From NCBI RefSeq assembly GCF_016862915.1, contig NZ_BONW01000030.1, forward strand, positions 62,001-126,000: a stretch of 64,000 bases of DNA, in the 5' to 3' direction. Shown here in pieces: positions 24,659-34,096 of the stretch. The translations under genes were made by a program, and so were the position numbers. This stretch comes from Plantactinospora endophytica. Its GTDB lineage: Bacteria > Actinomycetota > Actinomycetes > Mycobacteriales > Micromonosporaceae. The notes under the pieces were generated by a model that saw only the letters and a program-made list of their open reading frames with translations, did no database searches and was not told the DNA's origin. Each line of letters opens with the position of its first letter. The first letter of the stretch is position 1.

Positions 24659-25879
24659 GTGGCCACCGAACGCGAGATCCTGCGCAGACGCCTCGACCAG
24701 GCGACCGCGCGCCTCGAACCACCCTTCGCCGTGGTCGACCTCGACGCGTTCGACGCCAACGCCACCGCCCTGGCCGGGCAGGCCGCCGGCAAGCCAGTCC
24801 GGATCGCCAGCAAGTCGCTGCGCTGCCGGACCCTGCTCGGCCGGGGCCTGGCCGAGCCCGGCTGGGCCGGCGTGATGGCGTACACCCTGGCCGAGGCGAT
24901 CTGGCTGGTCCGGGCCGGGGTCACCGACGACGTACTGGTCGGCTACCCGACCACCGACCGGACGGCGCTGGCCCAAGTCGCCGCCGATCCGGAACTGGCC
25001 GCCGCGATCTGTCTGATGGTGGACAACACCGACCAACTGGACCTGGTCGACGCGGTCGCCGCTGCGGGCAGCCGGGAGGAGATCCGGACCTGCCTCGACC
25101 TGGACGCCTCCTGGCGACCGATGTCCGACGCCTTCGGCGGCCGGCTGCACATCGGCACCCGCCGCTCACCGGTGCACTCGGCAAGCGACGCCGGCACGCT
25201 GGCCGCCGCCGTCGCGCAGCGGCCGGGGTTCCGGCTGGTCGGGCTGATGGCGTACGAGGCACAGATCGCCGGGCTCGGCGACGCCCCGCCCCGGCAGGCC
25301 GTCCGGGGCGCCACCATCCGGCTGCTGCAACGCCGGTCGTACCGCGAACTCCTGCACCGCCGCGCGGCGGCGGTCGCGGCGGTACGCGAGCACGCCGACC
25401 TGGAGTTCGTCAACGGCGGCGGTACCGGCAGCATCGCACTGACCTCGGCGGACCCGGCGGTAACCGAGATCACCGCCGGGTCCGGCCTGTACGGGCCGAC
25501 GCTGTTCGACGCGTACCGCAGTTGGCGGCCCCGCCCGGCGGCGTTCTTCGCGCTGCCGGTGGTACGCCGCCCCACCGCCCGGGTGGCGACCCTGCTCGGT
25601 GGCGGCTGGGTGGCCTCCGGGCCGGCCCACCGGTCCCGGCTGCCCACCCCGTGGCTGCCGTCGGGCCTGCGGCTGAGCGGCACCGAGGGGGCCGGCGAGG
25701 TGCAGACCCCGGTCTCCGGTGTCGCCGCCGAGTCGCTCCGGGTGGGCGACCGGGTGTGGTTCCGGCACGCCAAGGCCGGCGAGCTGGCGGAACACGTGGC
25801 GGAACTGCATCTGGTCGAGTCGGACCGGGTCGTGGACACCGTTCCGACCTATCGCGGCGAGGGCCGGGCCTTCCTCTGA
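24659..25879 (+). CDS. PLP-dependent amino acid deaminase/aldolase (D-threonine aldolase-like fold)
   Basis: The 406-aa protein has an alanine-racemase-type N-terminal barrel with the PLP lysine in RIASKSLRC (K52) and a C-terminal D-serine-dehydratase-like domain ending in a probable metal site (RHAKAGELAEHVAELHLV). Substrates in the family are beta-hydroxy D-amino acids. GTG start, divergent from the tmk fusion with 131 bases between. Confidence 0.8.
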   Translation: MATEREILRRRLDQATARLEPPFAVVDLDAFDANATALAGQAAGKPVRIASKSLRCRTLLGRGLAEPGWAGVMAYTLAEAIWLVRAGVTDDVLVGYPTTDRTALAQVAADPELAAAICLMVDNTDQLDLVDAVAAAGSREEIRTCLDLDASWRPMSDAFGGRLHIGTRRSPVHSASDAGTLAAAVAQRPGFRLVGLMAYEAQIAGLGDAPPRQAVRGATIRLLQRRSYRELLHRRAAAVAAVREHADLEFVNGGGTGSIALTSADPAVTEITAGSGLYGPTLFDAYRSWRPRPAAFFALPVVRRPTARVATLLGGGWVASGPAHRSRLPTPWLPSGLRLSGTEGAGEVQTPVSGVAAESLRVGDRVWFRHAKAGELAEHVAELHLVESDRVVDTVPTYRGEGRAFL

Positions 25880-25959
25880 CGGGAAGCGGGCCCACACAAA
25901 AGAAATCTGGTCGACGAACCTGCTCGGCCGACGGATTCGGTCGGTCGACGGAAGGTCGG

Positions 25960-26604
25960 TCAGCCGGCGGAGGGCGCGGCGTCGACGTGTCGGTGCAGGT
26001 ACTCCCGGATCAGCGCGGTCGCCTCGGTCAGTACCTTCTCGTCGCCCTCCGGATCGCGCCGGAAGGCCAGCTTGATCAACGCGTCGGCCGCCTCGACCGC
26101 GATCTCCAGCGCGAACCGCAGTCGGGGCGCGTCGGCGGTGCCGAACTGCTCGACCAGCACCCGGGCCAACTGTTCGGCGATGACACCGTTGTTGTCCCGG
26201 TCCTCGTCGAGCAGGTGCACGTCGACGACGTCGCCGAAGTGCAGGGTACGGAAGCCGGGCACCCTCCGGTGCATCGTGATGTACTCGTCGATGGCGGCGT
26301 CGACCCCGTCCCACCAGTGGGTCAGGTCGCCCCGGGAGAACCGGTCGCCCAGCCGCTCCAGGTACGCCTCCATGTTGCGCAGGGTCAGTGCCTGCACGAT
26401 CGCTCGCTTGTCCGGGAAGAACTGGTACACCGACCCGATGGCCACTCCCGCCCGCTCGGCGAGCAGGGTCGTGGTCAGCCCCTCGTAGCCGACCTCGTCG
26501 ACTATCTCGGCGCAGGCGTCGAGCATGCGCTGGACCCGGGCGACGCTACGGCCCTGCACCGGTACGCGGCGCAGTGGACCGGATGTGGCGGTTGACGTGG
26601 ACAC
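25960..26604 (-). CDS. TetR-family transcriptional regulator
   Basis: The 214-aa protein has an N-terminal HTH (LTTTLLAERAGVAIGSVYQFFPDKRAIVQAL, residues ~43-73) and a TetR-type helical ligand domain. It is divergent from the FAD-dependent oxidase gene and probably controls that gene and itself through the inverted repeat at 26679-26706. GTG start with GGGAG about ten bases upstream. Confidence 0.88.
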   Translation of the reverse strand: MSTSTATSGPLRRVPVQGRSVARVQRMLDACAEIVDEVGYEGLTTTLLAERAGVAIGSVYQFFPDKRAIVQALTLRNMEAYLERLGDRFSRGDLTHWWDGVDAAIDEYITMHRRVPGFRTLHFGDVVDVHLLDEDRDNNGVIAEQLARVLVEQFGTADAPRLRFALEIAVEAADALIKLAFRRDPEGDEKVLTEATALIREYLHRHVDAAPSAG

Positions 26605-26678
26605 TCGTCGCCACTCCCTTTCGACGGGGTGAAGGTTACTAGGCGTCGCGAAGTTCGAAACGCTACCCGGACTAACGA

Positions 26679-26706
26679 GCCGAGTGGATATCGGTATTTA
26701 CTCGGC
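26679..26706. promoter_or_regulatory. Inverted repeat, candidate operator in divergent promoter
   Basis: GCCGAGT and ACTCGGC form a perfect 7-bp inverted repeat with a 14-base spacer in the only AT-richer part of the 196-base gap between the TetR gene and the oxidase gene. ATTTACTCG occurs again about 25 bases further right, which may be a second half-site. Confidence 0.5.
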
Positions 26707-26800
26707 GTGACGATCCTGATTTACTCGCCCTGGTAGACCTTGACGCGAGTCTAATTCATGTTTGTCGCTCGGCTGCCTGGTCAGAGCCAGGGGAGGTCAG

Positions 26801-28123
26801 ATGAGTGGACGTACCGCACCACCCGGCGCCACCTCCTCCTGGGCCAACTGGGCCGGCAACCAGCGCACCGTCGGCGACGCGCTGCGACCGTCGACCGTGG
26901 ACGAGGTCGTCGCCACGGTCCGGGCCGCCCGGTCCGCCGGTCGGCGGATCAAGCCGATCGGCAGCGGTCACTCGTTCACCGCGATCGCCCGGGCCGACGA
27001 CCAGTGGCTCGATCTCACCGCGCTGGCCGGACCGATCCGGGTCGATCCCGGGCGTCGGCTGATCACCGTACCTGCCGGGATCACCCTGCACGCGCTCAAC
27101 GAGGTGCTCGCCGGGCACGGTCTGGCCCTGGCCAACCTGGGCGACATCGACGCGCAGACGATCGCCGGGGCGATCTCCACCGGTACCCACGGCACCGGCG
27201 CCAACTACGGCTGCCTCTCCACCTTCATCGCCGGGCTGACCCTGGTGACCGGCACCGGGGAGTTGCTGGAGTGCTCCGCCGAGCGGAATCCGGAGGTGTT
27301 CGCGGCGGCCCGGGTCGGGCTCGGCGCCGTCGGCGTACTCGTCGAGGTGACCCTGAGCTGCGTGGACGCCTTCGTGCTGCGGGCCGACGAGCGCCCGGCA
27401 CCGCTCGCCGAGGCGCTCGCCGCGCTGCCCGAACTGGTCGGCGGCAACGACCACTTCGAGTTCTACTGGTTCCCCTACACCGACCGGGTCCAAATCAAGA
27501 TCAATAATCGGGTACCGGTCGACGACCGCCCGCTGCCCCGGTTCCGTAGCTGGCTGGACGACGACTTTCTGGCCAACTCCGTCTTCGCCGGAGCCTGCCG
27601 GCTCGGCCGGGCCGCCCCGAGCCTGGTGCCGGCCATCTCCGCCGTCTCCGCCCGGGCGCTCACCGCACGCAGCTACACCGCCCGCTCCGACCGGGTCTTC
27701 TGCACGCCGCGCCGGGTCCGGTTCGAGGAGATGGAGTACGCGCTGCCGAGAGCCGCCCTGCCGGAGGCGCTGGCCGGGCTGCGCCGGGTGATCGACGAAC
27801 TGCCGTTCCGGGTGCTCTTCCCGGTCGAGGTCCGGTTCACCGCCCCGGACGACATCTGGCTCTCGCACGGTTACCGGCGCGAGTCGGCGTACGTCGCCGT
27901 GCACCAGTACGCCGGGATGCCGGCCGAGCCGTACTTCCGGGCCTTCGAACGGGTCGCCGCCGCGCTGGGCGGCCGGCCGCACTGGGGGAAGCTGCACTAC
28001 CGGGACGCCGATTCGCTGCGGCCGGCGTACCCCCGGTTCGCCGACTTCCTCGCGGTCCGGGACCGGCTCGACCCGGATCGGATCTTCGCCAACTCCTACA
28101 CCGAGCAGGTGCTCGGCGCCTGA
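26801..28123 (+). CDS. FAD-dependent sugar-lactone oxidase (D-arabinono-1,4-lactone oxidase family)
   Basis: The 440-aa protein has the VAO-type FAD domain: KPIGSGHSFTAIA, AGITLHALNEVLAGHG and ISTGTHGTG. The C-terminal ALO domain ends with PHWGKLHY and RLDPDRIFAN. Relatives oxidise L-gulono- or D-arabinono-lactones or alditols using O2. GGGGAGG four bases before the ATG fixes the start. Confidence 0.9.
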   Translation: MSGRTAPPGATSSWANWAGNQRTVGDALRPSTVDEVVATVRAARSAGRRIKPIGSGHSFTAIARADDQWLDLTALAGPIRVDPGRRLITVPAGITLHALNEVLAGHGLALANLGDIDAQTIAGAISTGTHGTGANYGCLSTFIAGLTLVTGTGELLECSAERNPEVFAAARVGLGAVGVLVEVTLSCVDAFVLRADERPAPLAEALAALPELVGGNDHFEFYWFPYTDRVQIKINNRVPVDDRPLPRFRSWLDDDFLANSVFAGACRLGRAAPSLVPAISAVSARALTARSYTARSDRVFCTPRRVRFEEMEYALPRAALPEALAGLRRVIDELPFRVLFPVEVRFTAPDDIWLSHGYRRESAYVAVHQYAGMPAEPYFRAFERVAAALGGRPHWGKLHYRDADSLRPAYPRFADFLAVRDRLDPDRIFANSYTEQVLGA

Positions 28124-28189
28124 AACCGGCGCTCCGCCCACCGGGATGGTCCCGTCACGGCCGAAAATCGTTCGGGCCGGCGTCGACAC

Positions 28190-29146
28190 ATGCCGTATAC
28201 AGGCCCGGTGACCAGCGAGATGCCCCGGCTCCGGCCGTACACCGACGCCGACCTGCCGCGCCTGTCGCGGACCTTCGCGGGCTGGATCGCCGAGGCGGGC
28301 CGGTGCGGGTACGACCACGTCGGAGAGGTACCGCACCGGATCTACGAGAACCTCCGGGGGCACCGGCCGGCGGGCGAACTGGTCCAACTCTGGGAGTCCG
28401 GCGACGAGATCGTCGGGCTCGCGGTCAACCTGCGCTTCGGTGCCGCGTTCGACGTCTTCTGCGCGCCCGCGCTGCGCGGTACCGCCGCCGAGGTCGAGAT
28501 GCTCCGGACGGCGTACCAGACCACCGCCCGCCGGATGACGGCCGACCGGACCGCCGAGCCGTACGTGCTGACCGACGTCTTCGACCGCGACACCACCCGG
28601 ATCCGGCTGCTCACCGAACTCGGCTTCACCCGCTTCCGCACCTGGGACGACGTCACCAGCCGGGACCTCGCCGACCCGGTCGCCGCGCCGGTCCCGCCGG
28701 ACGGTTTCGTGCTGCGCGCCGCCCGGCTCGCCGACGCCGCCGAGCTCGCGCAGGCCCGCAACTCGGCGTTCGACACCGACTGGACCGGCGAGGGGTACCG
28801 GTCGGCGGTGATGACCCGTCCCGGCTACTCCCCGGAGCGGGAGATCGTCGCCGAGGCGCCGGACGGCCGGATCGCCGCCTTCGCCGTCTACTGGCTCGAC
28901 GAGCAGAACCGGGCCGGCCACTTCGAGCCGGTCGGCACCCACCGGGACTTCCACCGCCGAGGGCTGGCCCGGGCGGTGCTACGGCACGCGATGCGACGGA
29001 TGCGAGAGGCCGGCATGACGACGGTGACCGTCAACCACGACGCGGCCAACCTGCCCGCGCACCGCCTCTACGCCTCGCTCGGCTTCCGCCGCGAGTACCA
29101 GACGTACGGCTTCCGCCGCCCCCGCCCCGCTCCCCCGACCACCTGA
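28190..29146 (+). CDS. Tandem GNAT acetyltransferase
   Basis: The 318-aa protein consists of two GNAT-like halves. The C-terminal half (residues ~170-315) is complete, with the acetyl-CoA loop HRRGLARAVLRHAM and the end motif HRLYASLGFRREYQ. The N-terminal half is degenerate. The acceptor is unknown. The start may instead be GTG at 28208; TATACA lies seven bases before that GTG, which would suit a leaderless transcript. Confidence 0.8.
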   Translation: MPYTGPVTSEMPRLRPYTDADLPRLSRTFAGWIAEAGRCGYDHVGEVPHRIYENLRGHRPAGELVQLWESGDEIVGLAVNLRFGAAFDVFCAPALRGTAAEVEMLRTAYQTTARRMTADRTAEPYVLTDVFDRDTTRIRLLTELGFTRFRTWDDVTSRDLADPVAAPVPPDGFVLRAARLADAAELAQARNSAFDTDWTGEGYRSAVMTRPGYSPEREIVAEAPDGRIAAFAVYWLDEQNRAGHFEPVGTHRDFHRRGLARAVLRHAMRRMREAGMTTVTVNHDAANLPAHRLYASLGFRREYQTYGFRRPRPAPPTT

Positions 29147-29190
29147 CCCGGCACCGCCGCCACCGACCGCCGGCCACCTCGCCGGCCAGC

Positions 29191-29255
29191 CCCACCAAGA
29201 TCCACGGCAAGTTATGGCTCGCCGGGAACCATTACTTGCCGTGGATCTTGGTGGG
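29191..29255. terminator. Perfect 22-bp inverted repeat between convergent genes
   Basis: Arms 29191-29212 and 29234-29255 are exact complements over 22 bases (CCCACCAAGATCCACGGCAA and on), with a 21-base spacer that can pair further (ATGG/CCAT). It sits between the GNAT gene and topA and touches the topA stop codon. It probably terminates transcription from both sides, though no U-tract is present. Confidence 0.75.
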
Positions 29256-32159
29256 TCAGTCGGTCGGGTCGGCGGCGGTGGTGGCCTTGCGCGGGGCGGC
29301 CTTCTTGGCCGGGGCCTTCTTCGCCGCCGTCGCCTTTGCCGCCGTCGCCTTCGTCGCCTTTGCGGCGGTGGTCTTCTTCGCGGCGGTGGTCTTCTTCGCC
29401 GCTGCCTTCTTGGCGGGTGCCTCGGCGGTGCCGGTGGCCTTCGCGGTCGCCTTCTTCGCGGGAGCCTTCTTGGCCGCCCGCTTGCGCGGCGCCGGGCCCT
29501 TGGCCCGCTTCTCGGCCAGCATCTCCGACGCCTCCTCCAGGGTCAGCGCCTCCGGAGTCTGGCCGCGCCGCAGCGACGCGTTGGTCTCGCCGTCGGTGAC
29601 GTACGGTCCGAACCGGCCGTCCTTGATCACCAGTGGCTTCTCGGTCAGCGGGTCGGCGCCCATCTCCCGCAGCGGCGGGGCCGCCGCCCGGCGCTGCCGG
29701 GTCTTCGGCGCCGCCAGCAGGGCCAGCGCCTGCTCCAGGGTGACCGTGAAGAGCTGCTCCTCGGACTCCAGCGACCGGAACTCGTCGCCACGCTTCACGT
29801 ACGGGCCATAGCGGCCGTTCGCGGCCAGCACCTCGGCACCGTCCGGGGCGACCCCGACCACCCGGGGCAGGGTGAGCAGTTGCAGCGCCTCGGTCATCGA
29901 CAGCGAGTCCGGAGACTGCGAGCGCAGCAGTGACGACTTGCGCTCGCCACTGGAGACGTACGGGCCGAACCGGCCCGACTTCAGCACGATCGGCTCACCG
30001 GTCTCCGGGTGCTCGCCTAGCTTGCGCTCCCCGCCGCCGCCGAGGAACAGCTCGTGCACCTTCTCCGGGGTCAGCTCGTCCGGGGCGACACCCTCCGGGA
30101 TCGGCGCCCGGTCGCCGGTCGCCGCCGCGTCCTCGGCCGGACCGCCGTCGCCGGTGTCCCGGGGCGCGGCAGCCGCCGGCTCCGCGCCGGGCAGGTTCCG
30201 TTGCAGGTACGGGCCGTAGCGGCCGACCCGGACCACGACGTCGCGCCCCTCGTCGTCCCGGAACAGCGGGATCGAGTTGACGCTGCGCGCGTCGATCTCG
30301 CTCAGGTTCTCGGTGACCATCTTCTTCAGCCCGCCGGAGCGGGCCACCGACTGGTCGCCGCCGTCCGGACTGCCGAAGTAGAACGAGGTCAGGAAGTCCA
30401 CCGCCGCGTGGTCGCCACCGGCGATCTCGTCCAGCTCGTTCTCCATGGCGGCGGTGAAGTTGTAGTCGACGAGCCGTGGGTAGTGCCGCTCCAGCAGGCC
30501 GACCACGGCGAACGCCAGGAAGGACGGGATCAGCGCTTGGCCGCGCTTGAAGACGTACCCCCGGTCCTGGATGGTCTGCATGATCGACGCGTACGTGGAG
30601 GGGCGGCCGATGCCCAGCTCCTCCAGCGACTTGACCAGCGACGCCTCCGTGTAGCGGGACGGCGGCTGGGTGTGGTGGCCGGTGGCGGCCAGTTCCTCGG
30701 CGGTCAGCGGCTGGTCCTTGACCAGGTTCGGCAGCCGCCGCTCGGCGTCCTCGGCCTCGGCGTTCTCGTCGTCGGACGACTCCACGTACGCCCGCAGGAA
30801 GCCCGGCTCGGTGATGGTCTTGCCGGTCGCGCCGAAGTCGGCCTCCTCGCCCGCGCTGGAGACCGCCCTGATCCGCACCGAGACGCTGGAGCCGACCGCG
30901 TCGGTCATCTGCGACGCGATGGTCCGGCGCCAGATCAGCTCGTAGAGCCGGAACTCCTCGCCGGACAGCTCGTTGGCCAGCTCACCGGGGGTGCGGAAGT
31001 TGTCTCCGGCGGGGCGGATCGCCTCGTGCGCCTCCTGGGCGTTCTTGACCTTGCCGGTGTAGCGGCGCGGCTCCGGTGGCACGTTCCGCTCGCCGTACAG
31101 CTCGGCGATCTGCCGGCGGGCGGCGGCGATGGCCGTCTCGGACAGGTTCACCGAGTCGGTACGCATATAGGTGATGTAGCCGTTCTCGTACAGCCGCTGC
31201 GCGGTACGCATCGTCTGCTGCGAGGAGAACCGCAGCTTGCGGGCTGCCTCCTGCTGGAGCGTGGAGGTGATGAACGGCGCGTACGGGCGGCGCCGGTAGG
31301 GCTTCTCGTCGACCCGGGTGACGGTGAACGGCCGCCCTTCGAGGCGGGCGGCCAGGCCACGGGCGCCGTCCGCGTCGAGGTGCGTCACCCCGGCACCCGG
31401 CTTCACCCGGCCGGTGGTCGGCTCGAAGTCCTTGCCGGTGGCGATCCGGTCGCCGTCCAGCGCGACCAGGGTGGCGGAGAAGCTGCGCGGCCCGTCGGCG
31501 GCGCCCTGCACGCCGAGGGTGGCCAGGATGTCCCAGTATTCGGCGCTGCGGAACGCCATCCGCTGCCGCTCGCGCTCGACCACGATCCGGGTGGCCACCG
31601 ACTGGACCCGGCCGGCGGAGAGCCCGGACCGGACCTTCCGCCACAGCACCGGGGAGACCTCGTAGCCGTAGAGCCGGTCCAGGATCCGGCGGGCCTCCTG
31701 GGCGTCGACCAGGTCGCGGTCGATCTCGCGCGGGTTGGCCACAGCCGCCTGGATCGCCTGTCGGGTGATCTCGTGGAAGACCATCCGCTTGACCGGCACC
31801 TTGGGCTTGAGCGTCTCCACCAGGTGCCAGGCGATGGCCTCGCCCTCGCGGTCCTCGTCGGTGGCGAGGAAGACCTCGTCCACCTCCTTGGCCAGCCGGG
31901 TCAGCTTGGTGATCTGCTGCTTCCGGTCGGGCGACACGACGTAGAGGGCGGCGAACCCGTTGTCGACGTCGACGCCGAGCCGGGCCCACGACTCACCCTT
32001 GTACTTGGCGGGCACGTCGTCGGCGTTGCGTGGCAGGTCACGGACGTGACCAAGGCTGGCTTCGACCACGTATCCCGGGCCGAGATAGCCCGAGATCGTC
32101 TTGGCCTTCGCCGGTGACTCGACGATGACCAGACGGGTGCTCCTGGCGTTGCTCGGCAC
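29256..32159 (-). CDS. topA: DNA topoisomerase I (type IA)
   Basis: The 967-aa enzyme relaxes negative supercoils. It shows the Toprim start RLVIVESPAKAKTISGYLG, the acidic site DEDREGEA and the active-site region YITYMRTDSVNLSE with the catalytic tyrosine. C-terminal repeated motifs (GRFGPYV, GRYGPYV) follow, then a Lys/Ala-rich tail (KKAPAKKA) as in other actinobacterial TopA. I chose GTG at 32159 because AGGAG lies five bases upstream and PSNARSTRLVIVESPAK is the usual N-terminus; the frame is open 85 codons further up. Confidence 0.96.
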   Translation of the reverse strand: MPSNARSTRLVIVESPAKAKTISGYLGPGYVVEASLGHVRDLPRNADDVPAKYKGESWARLGVDVDNGFAALYVVSPDRKQQITKLTRLAKEVDEVFLATDEDREGEAIAWHLVETLKPKVPVKRMVFHEITRQAIQAAVANPREIDRDLVDAQEARRILDRLYGYEVSPVLWRKVRSGLSAGRVQSVATRIVVERERQRMAFRSAEYWDILATLGVQGAADGPRSFSATLVALDGDRIATGKDFEPTTGRVKPGAGVTHLDADGARGLAARLEGRPFTVTRVDEKPYRRRPYAPFITSTLQQEAARKLRFSSQQTMRTAQRLYENGYITYMRTDSVNLSETAIAAARRQIAELYGERNVPPEPRRYTGKVKNAQEAHEAIRPAGDNFRTPGELANELSGEEFRLYELIWRRTIASQMTDAVGSSVSVRIRAVSSAGEEADFGATGKTITEPGFLRAYVESSDDENAEAEDAERRLPNLVKDQPLTAEELAATGHHTQPPSRYTEASLVKSLEELGIGRPSTYASIMQTIQDRGYVFKRGQALIPSFLAFAVVGLLERHYPRLVDYNFTAAMENELDEIAGGDHAAVDFLTSFYFGSPDGGDQSVARSGGLKKMVTENLSEIDARSVNSIPLFRDDEGRDVVVRVGRYGPYLQRNLPGAEPAAAAPRDTGDGGPAEDAAATGDRAPIPEGVAPDELTPEKVHELFLGGGGERKLGEHPETGEPIVLKSGRFGPYVSSGERKSSLLRSQSPDSLSMTEALQLLTLPRVVGVAPDGAEVLAANGRYGPYVKRGDEFRSLESEEQLFTVTLEQALALLAAPKTRQRRAAAPPLREMGADPLTEKPLVIKDGRFGPYVTDGETNASLRRGQTPEALTLEEASEMLAEKRAKGPAPRKRAAKKAPAKKATAKATGTAEAPAKKAAAKKTTAAKKTTAAKATKATAAKATAAKKAPAKKAAPRKATTAADPTD

Positions 32160-32530
32160 GTCTCTCCTGACCTCACTCACGATCTTTCCCCCTGCGGACC
32201 GCCCTGTCCGCGCTCGACCGCCGGGGTCGGCTCGACCGCCCGGTGGCCAGACGTCCAACGTAACGCGCTCCCCGACCGTGGAGTTGCGCGGGCCGAGAAG
32301 AGCACCGCTACGCTGCGGTGACGCCGGGTGCAACAACGCGGGACGGGCGGTCATGCCGGACGGCGACACCGTACACCCACGGGCGATCCGTGCGGGACCA
32401 ACCGGACGGATCACGCCGCCACCAGCAAGGCACTAATCGGATTAACCGAACAAATCTGACTCTCGGCTGTCCGGGATACGACACCGGTCGATCCGTCCGA
32501 GCCGCGTCGGCGCCTACCCGTGGAGTGTAG
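32160..32530. other. topA upstream region, no gene seen
   Basis: 371 bases between the topA start and the stop of the proline-rich protein gene. An AT-rich island around 32430-32460 (CTAATCGGATTAACCG) is the likely place of a topA promoter. No protein-coding pattern was seen. Confidence 0.45.
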
Positions 32531-33388
32531 TCAGGAGGTGCCACCCGGCCACTGACTCGGCGGCGCGGGCGGCGGCCGGTCCCCCACCAACTCCGCGAGC
32601 CGGGCCAGCCGGCGCCGCCCGGTTATCCGGTACGCCGGACCGCCGGCCCGGGCGTCGAGCAGTACCGCCGGCAGACCGATCGCGGCCAGCGCCGCCCCGA
32701 CCGGCTCCCAGCACGCCTCGTCGGCCGGCCCGAGCCGGAGCGAGAAGCCCAGTGGCTCGGGTCGACCGGCCGCCGCCGCCCAGAGCCGGAGCCGGGGACC
32801 GGTCAGGAAGAAGTTCGGCGGCGGTCGCTTCTCCGTGCCGCGCAACCAGCTCGCGCCCAACGGGGCGAGCAGCGTGCTGTACGACGTCTGCACCCCGTGC
32901 TGCTCCGCCACCCGGCCCAGCCAACTGGCGGTCAGCCCCCGGCGGGCCAGCTCGGCGACCAGTACGTGCACCCGCCAGGCGGCGTCCACCACGATCGTGA
33001 TCCTGGCCGTGCCACCCATCCGGACCAGCTCACCCGGCCCGGCCAGCAGCCCGGCGAGGTCACCGACGGACGGATCGGCGGCCTCGACCCCGAACAGCGA
33101 GAGCTGCCGGGCCGGCGGCACGACCGGCTCGGCCGGTGGGTCGAGCGGCACGACCGGCTCGGCCGGTGCCTCGGGCGGCACCACCGGCTCGGCCGGTGCC
33201 TCGGGCCGCTCCGGAGGCGGGGACGGCTCTCCGGGGGCGGGCGGCTCCGGAGGCGAGGAGGGCTCTCGGGGGGCGGGCGGCTCCGGGGGTGGCTCTGGCG
33301 GCGGGGGCGGGTCGGGTGGCTCGGGTGCCGCGCCGGCCGGGTCGGAGGACTCGGCCGGTACGGGCGGGAGGGGCGGTGTCAGCGACAC
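32531..33388 (-). CDS. Proline-rich protein with unknown C-terminal domain
   Basis: The 285-aa protein starts with about 95 residues of Pro/Glu repeats (PAEPVVPPEA three times, PPEPPAPGEP), followed by a globular domain of unknown function (residues ~100-285: RITIVVDAAWRVHVLVAELA, LAPLGASWLRGTEKRPPPNF). No secretion signal is seen. GTG at 33388 overlaps the stop of the lipoprotein gene by ten bases, so the two are coupled. I do not recognise the family. Confidence 0.7.
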   Translation of the reverse strand: MSLTPPLPPVPAESSDPAGAAPEPPDPPPPPEPPPEPPAPREPSSPPEPPAPGEPSPPPERPEAPAEPVVPPEAPAEPVVPLDPPAEPVVPPARQLSLFGVEAADPSVGDLAGLLAGPGELVRMGGTARITIVVDAAWRVHVLVAELARRGLTASWLGRVAEQHGVQTSYSTLLAPLGASWLRGTEKRPPPNFFLTGPRLRLWAAAAGRPEPLGFSLRLGPADEACWEPVGAALAAIGLPAVLLDARAGGPAYRITGRRRLARLAELVGDRPPPAPPSQWPGGTS

Positions 33389-33921
33389 TCCGGGACCTCG
33401 TCGAAGGCCCGCTTCAACTCCACCGAGTCCAGCTCGCTGGTGTCGAGCGAACTGGCGTCGTACTCCTTGTTGAGGGTGTCGACCGCGGCCTTGACCCCGT
33501 CGTAGAACTCGCCGGGCTGCCCGGTGCCGAGTGCCTCGATCGCCGTGCCGGCCCGGCCGTAGGCGTCCCGGACCGCCGTCAGCGAGGCGACGAAGCCCTC
33601 GGAGACCGCCTCGCCCTTCTCGGCGTCCGGTACGCCCGCCGCCGCCACCTTCTGCCGGGCGGTCTCGCTGGCCTGCTCGGCACCGCGCAGCAGCCGGACC
33701 AGGTTCTCCTTGGCCTGCGCAGGACTCGTCTGCGCGGTCATCTGCTGCTGGGTGCTCCGGGTCAGCGTCCCGATCTCGGCCCGCCACGGTGCCAGTGCGG
33801 CGCAGACCGCAGCGGCCCAGGCCTGCGGGGTGGGTCCCCCGGCGCAGCCCCCGAGAAGCAGGGCGATCGTGCACAGGGCCGCCGTGAACCTACCGGCGGA
33901 TGCCGTGCGGGGGGTACGCAT
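33379..33921 (-). CDS. Putative lipoprotein, 180 aa
   Basis: The N-terminus is a lipoprotein signal (basic start, hydrophobic AALCTIALLLGGC, lipobox cysteine C26). The mature part is helical (STQQQMTAQTSPAQAKENLV and AEQASETARQKVAAAG) and ends in a cysteine. It would be anchored on the outer face of the membrane. The function is unknown. It heads a two-gene unit with the proline-rich protein. Confidence 0.75.
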   Translation of the reverse strand: MRTPRTASAGRFTAALCTIALLLGGCAGGPTPQAWAAAVCAALAPWRAEIGTLTRSTQQQMTAQTSPAQAKENLVRLLRGAEQASETARQKVAAAGVPDAEKGEAVSEGFVASLTAVRDAYGRAGTAIEALGTGQPGEFYDGVKAAVDTLNKEYDASSLDTSELDSVELKRAFDEVPECR

Positions 33922-34046
33922 GCGTTGCAGCGTACGGGTTGGAGCGGACTTCGCGAGGGGGGTAATCGGCCGAGCCGCCCCGGACCCGGCCACGGACGGG
34001 TCGACCCGACCCGTGCCGGGCACCGGTGACACCGCCCCGGGAAACG

Positions 34047-34082
34047 GACCCGGGTCCGCCGCGTGTGCGACGGACCCGGGTC
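34047..34082 (-). terminator. Terminator downstream of hppA
   Basis: GACCCGGGTCCG and its complement CGGACCCGGGTC form a 12-bp stem that continues with CGC/GCG across one mismatch. It starts 15 bases beyond the hppA stop on the minus strand. Confidence 0.75.
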
Positions 34083-34096
34083 GAACGGCCATCGCC

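Noticed and set aside
29256-32414. TopA starting at 32414
   Set aside because: The extra 85 residues are of shadow type, whereas GTG 32159 has AGGAG and gives the usual TopA N-terminus.
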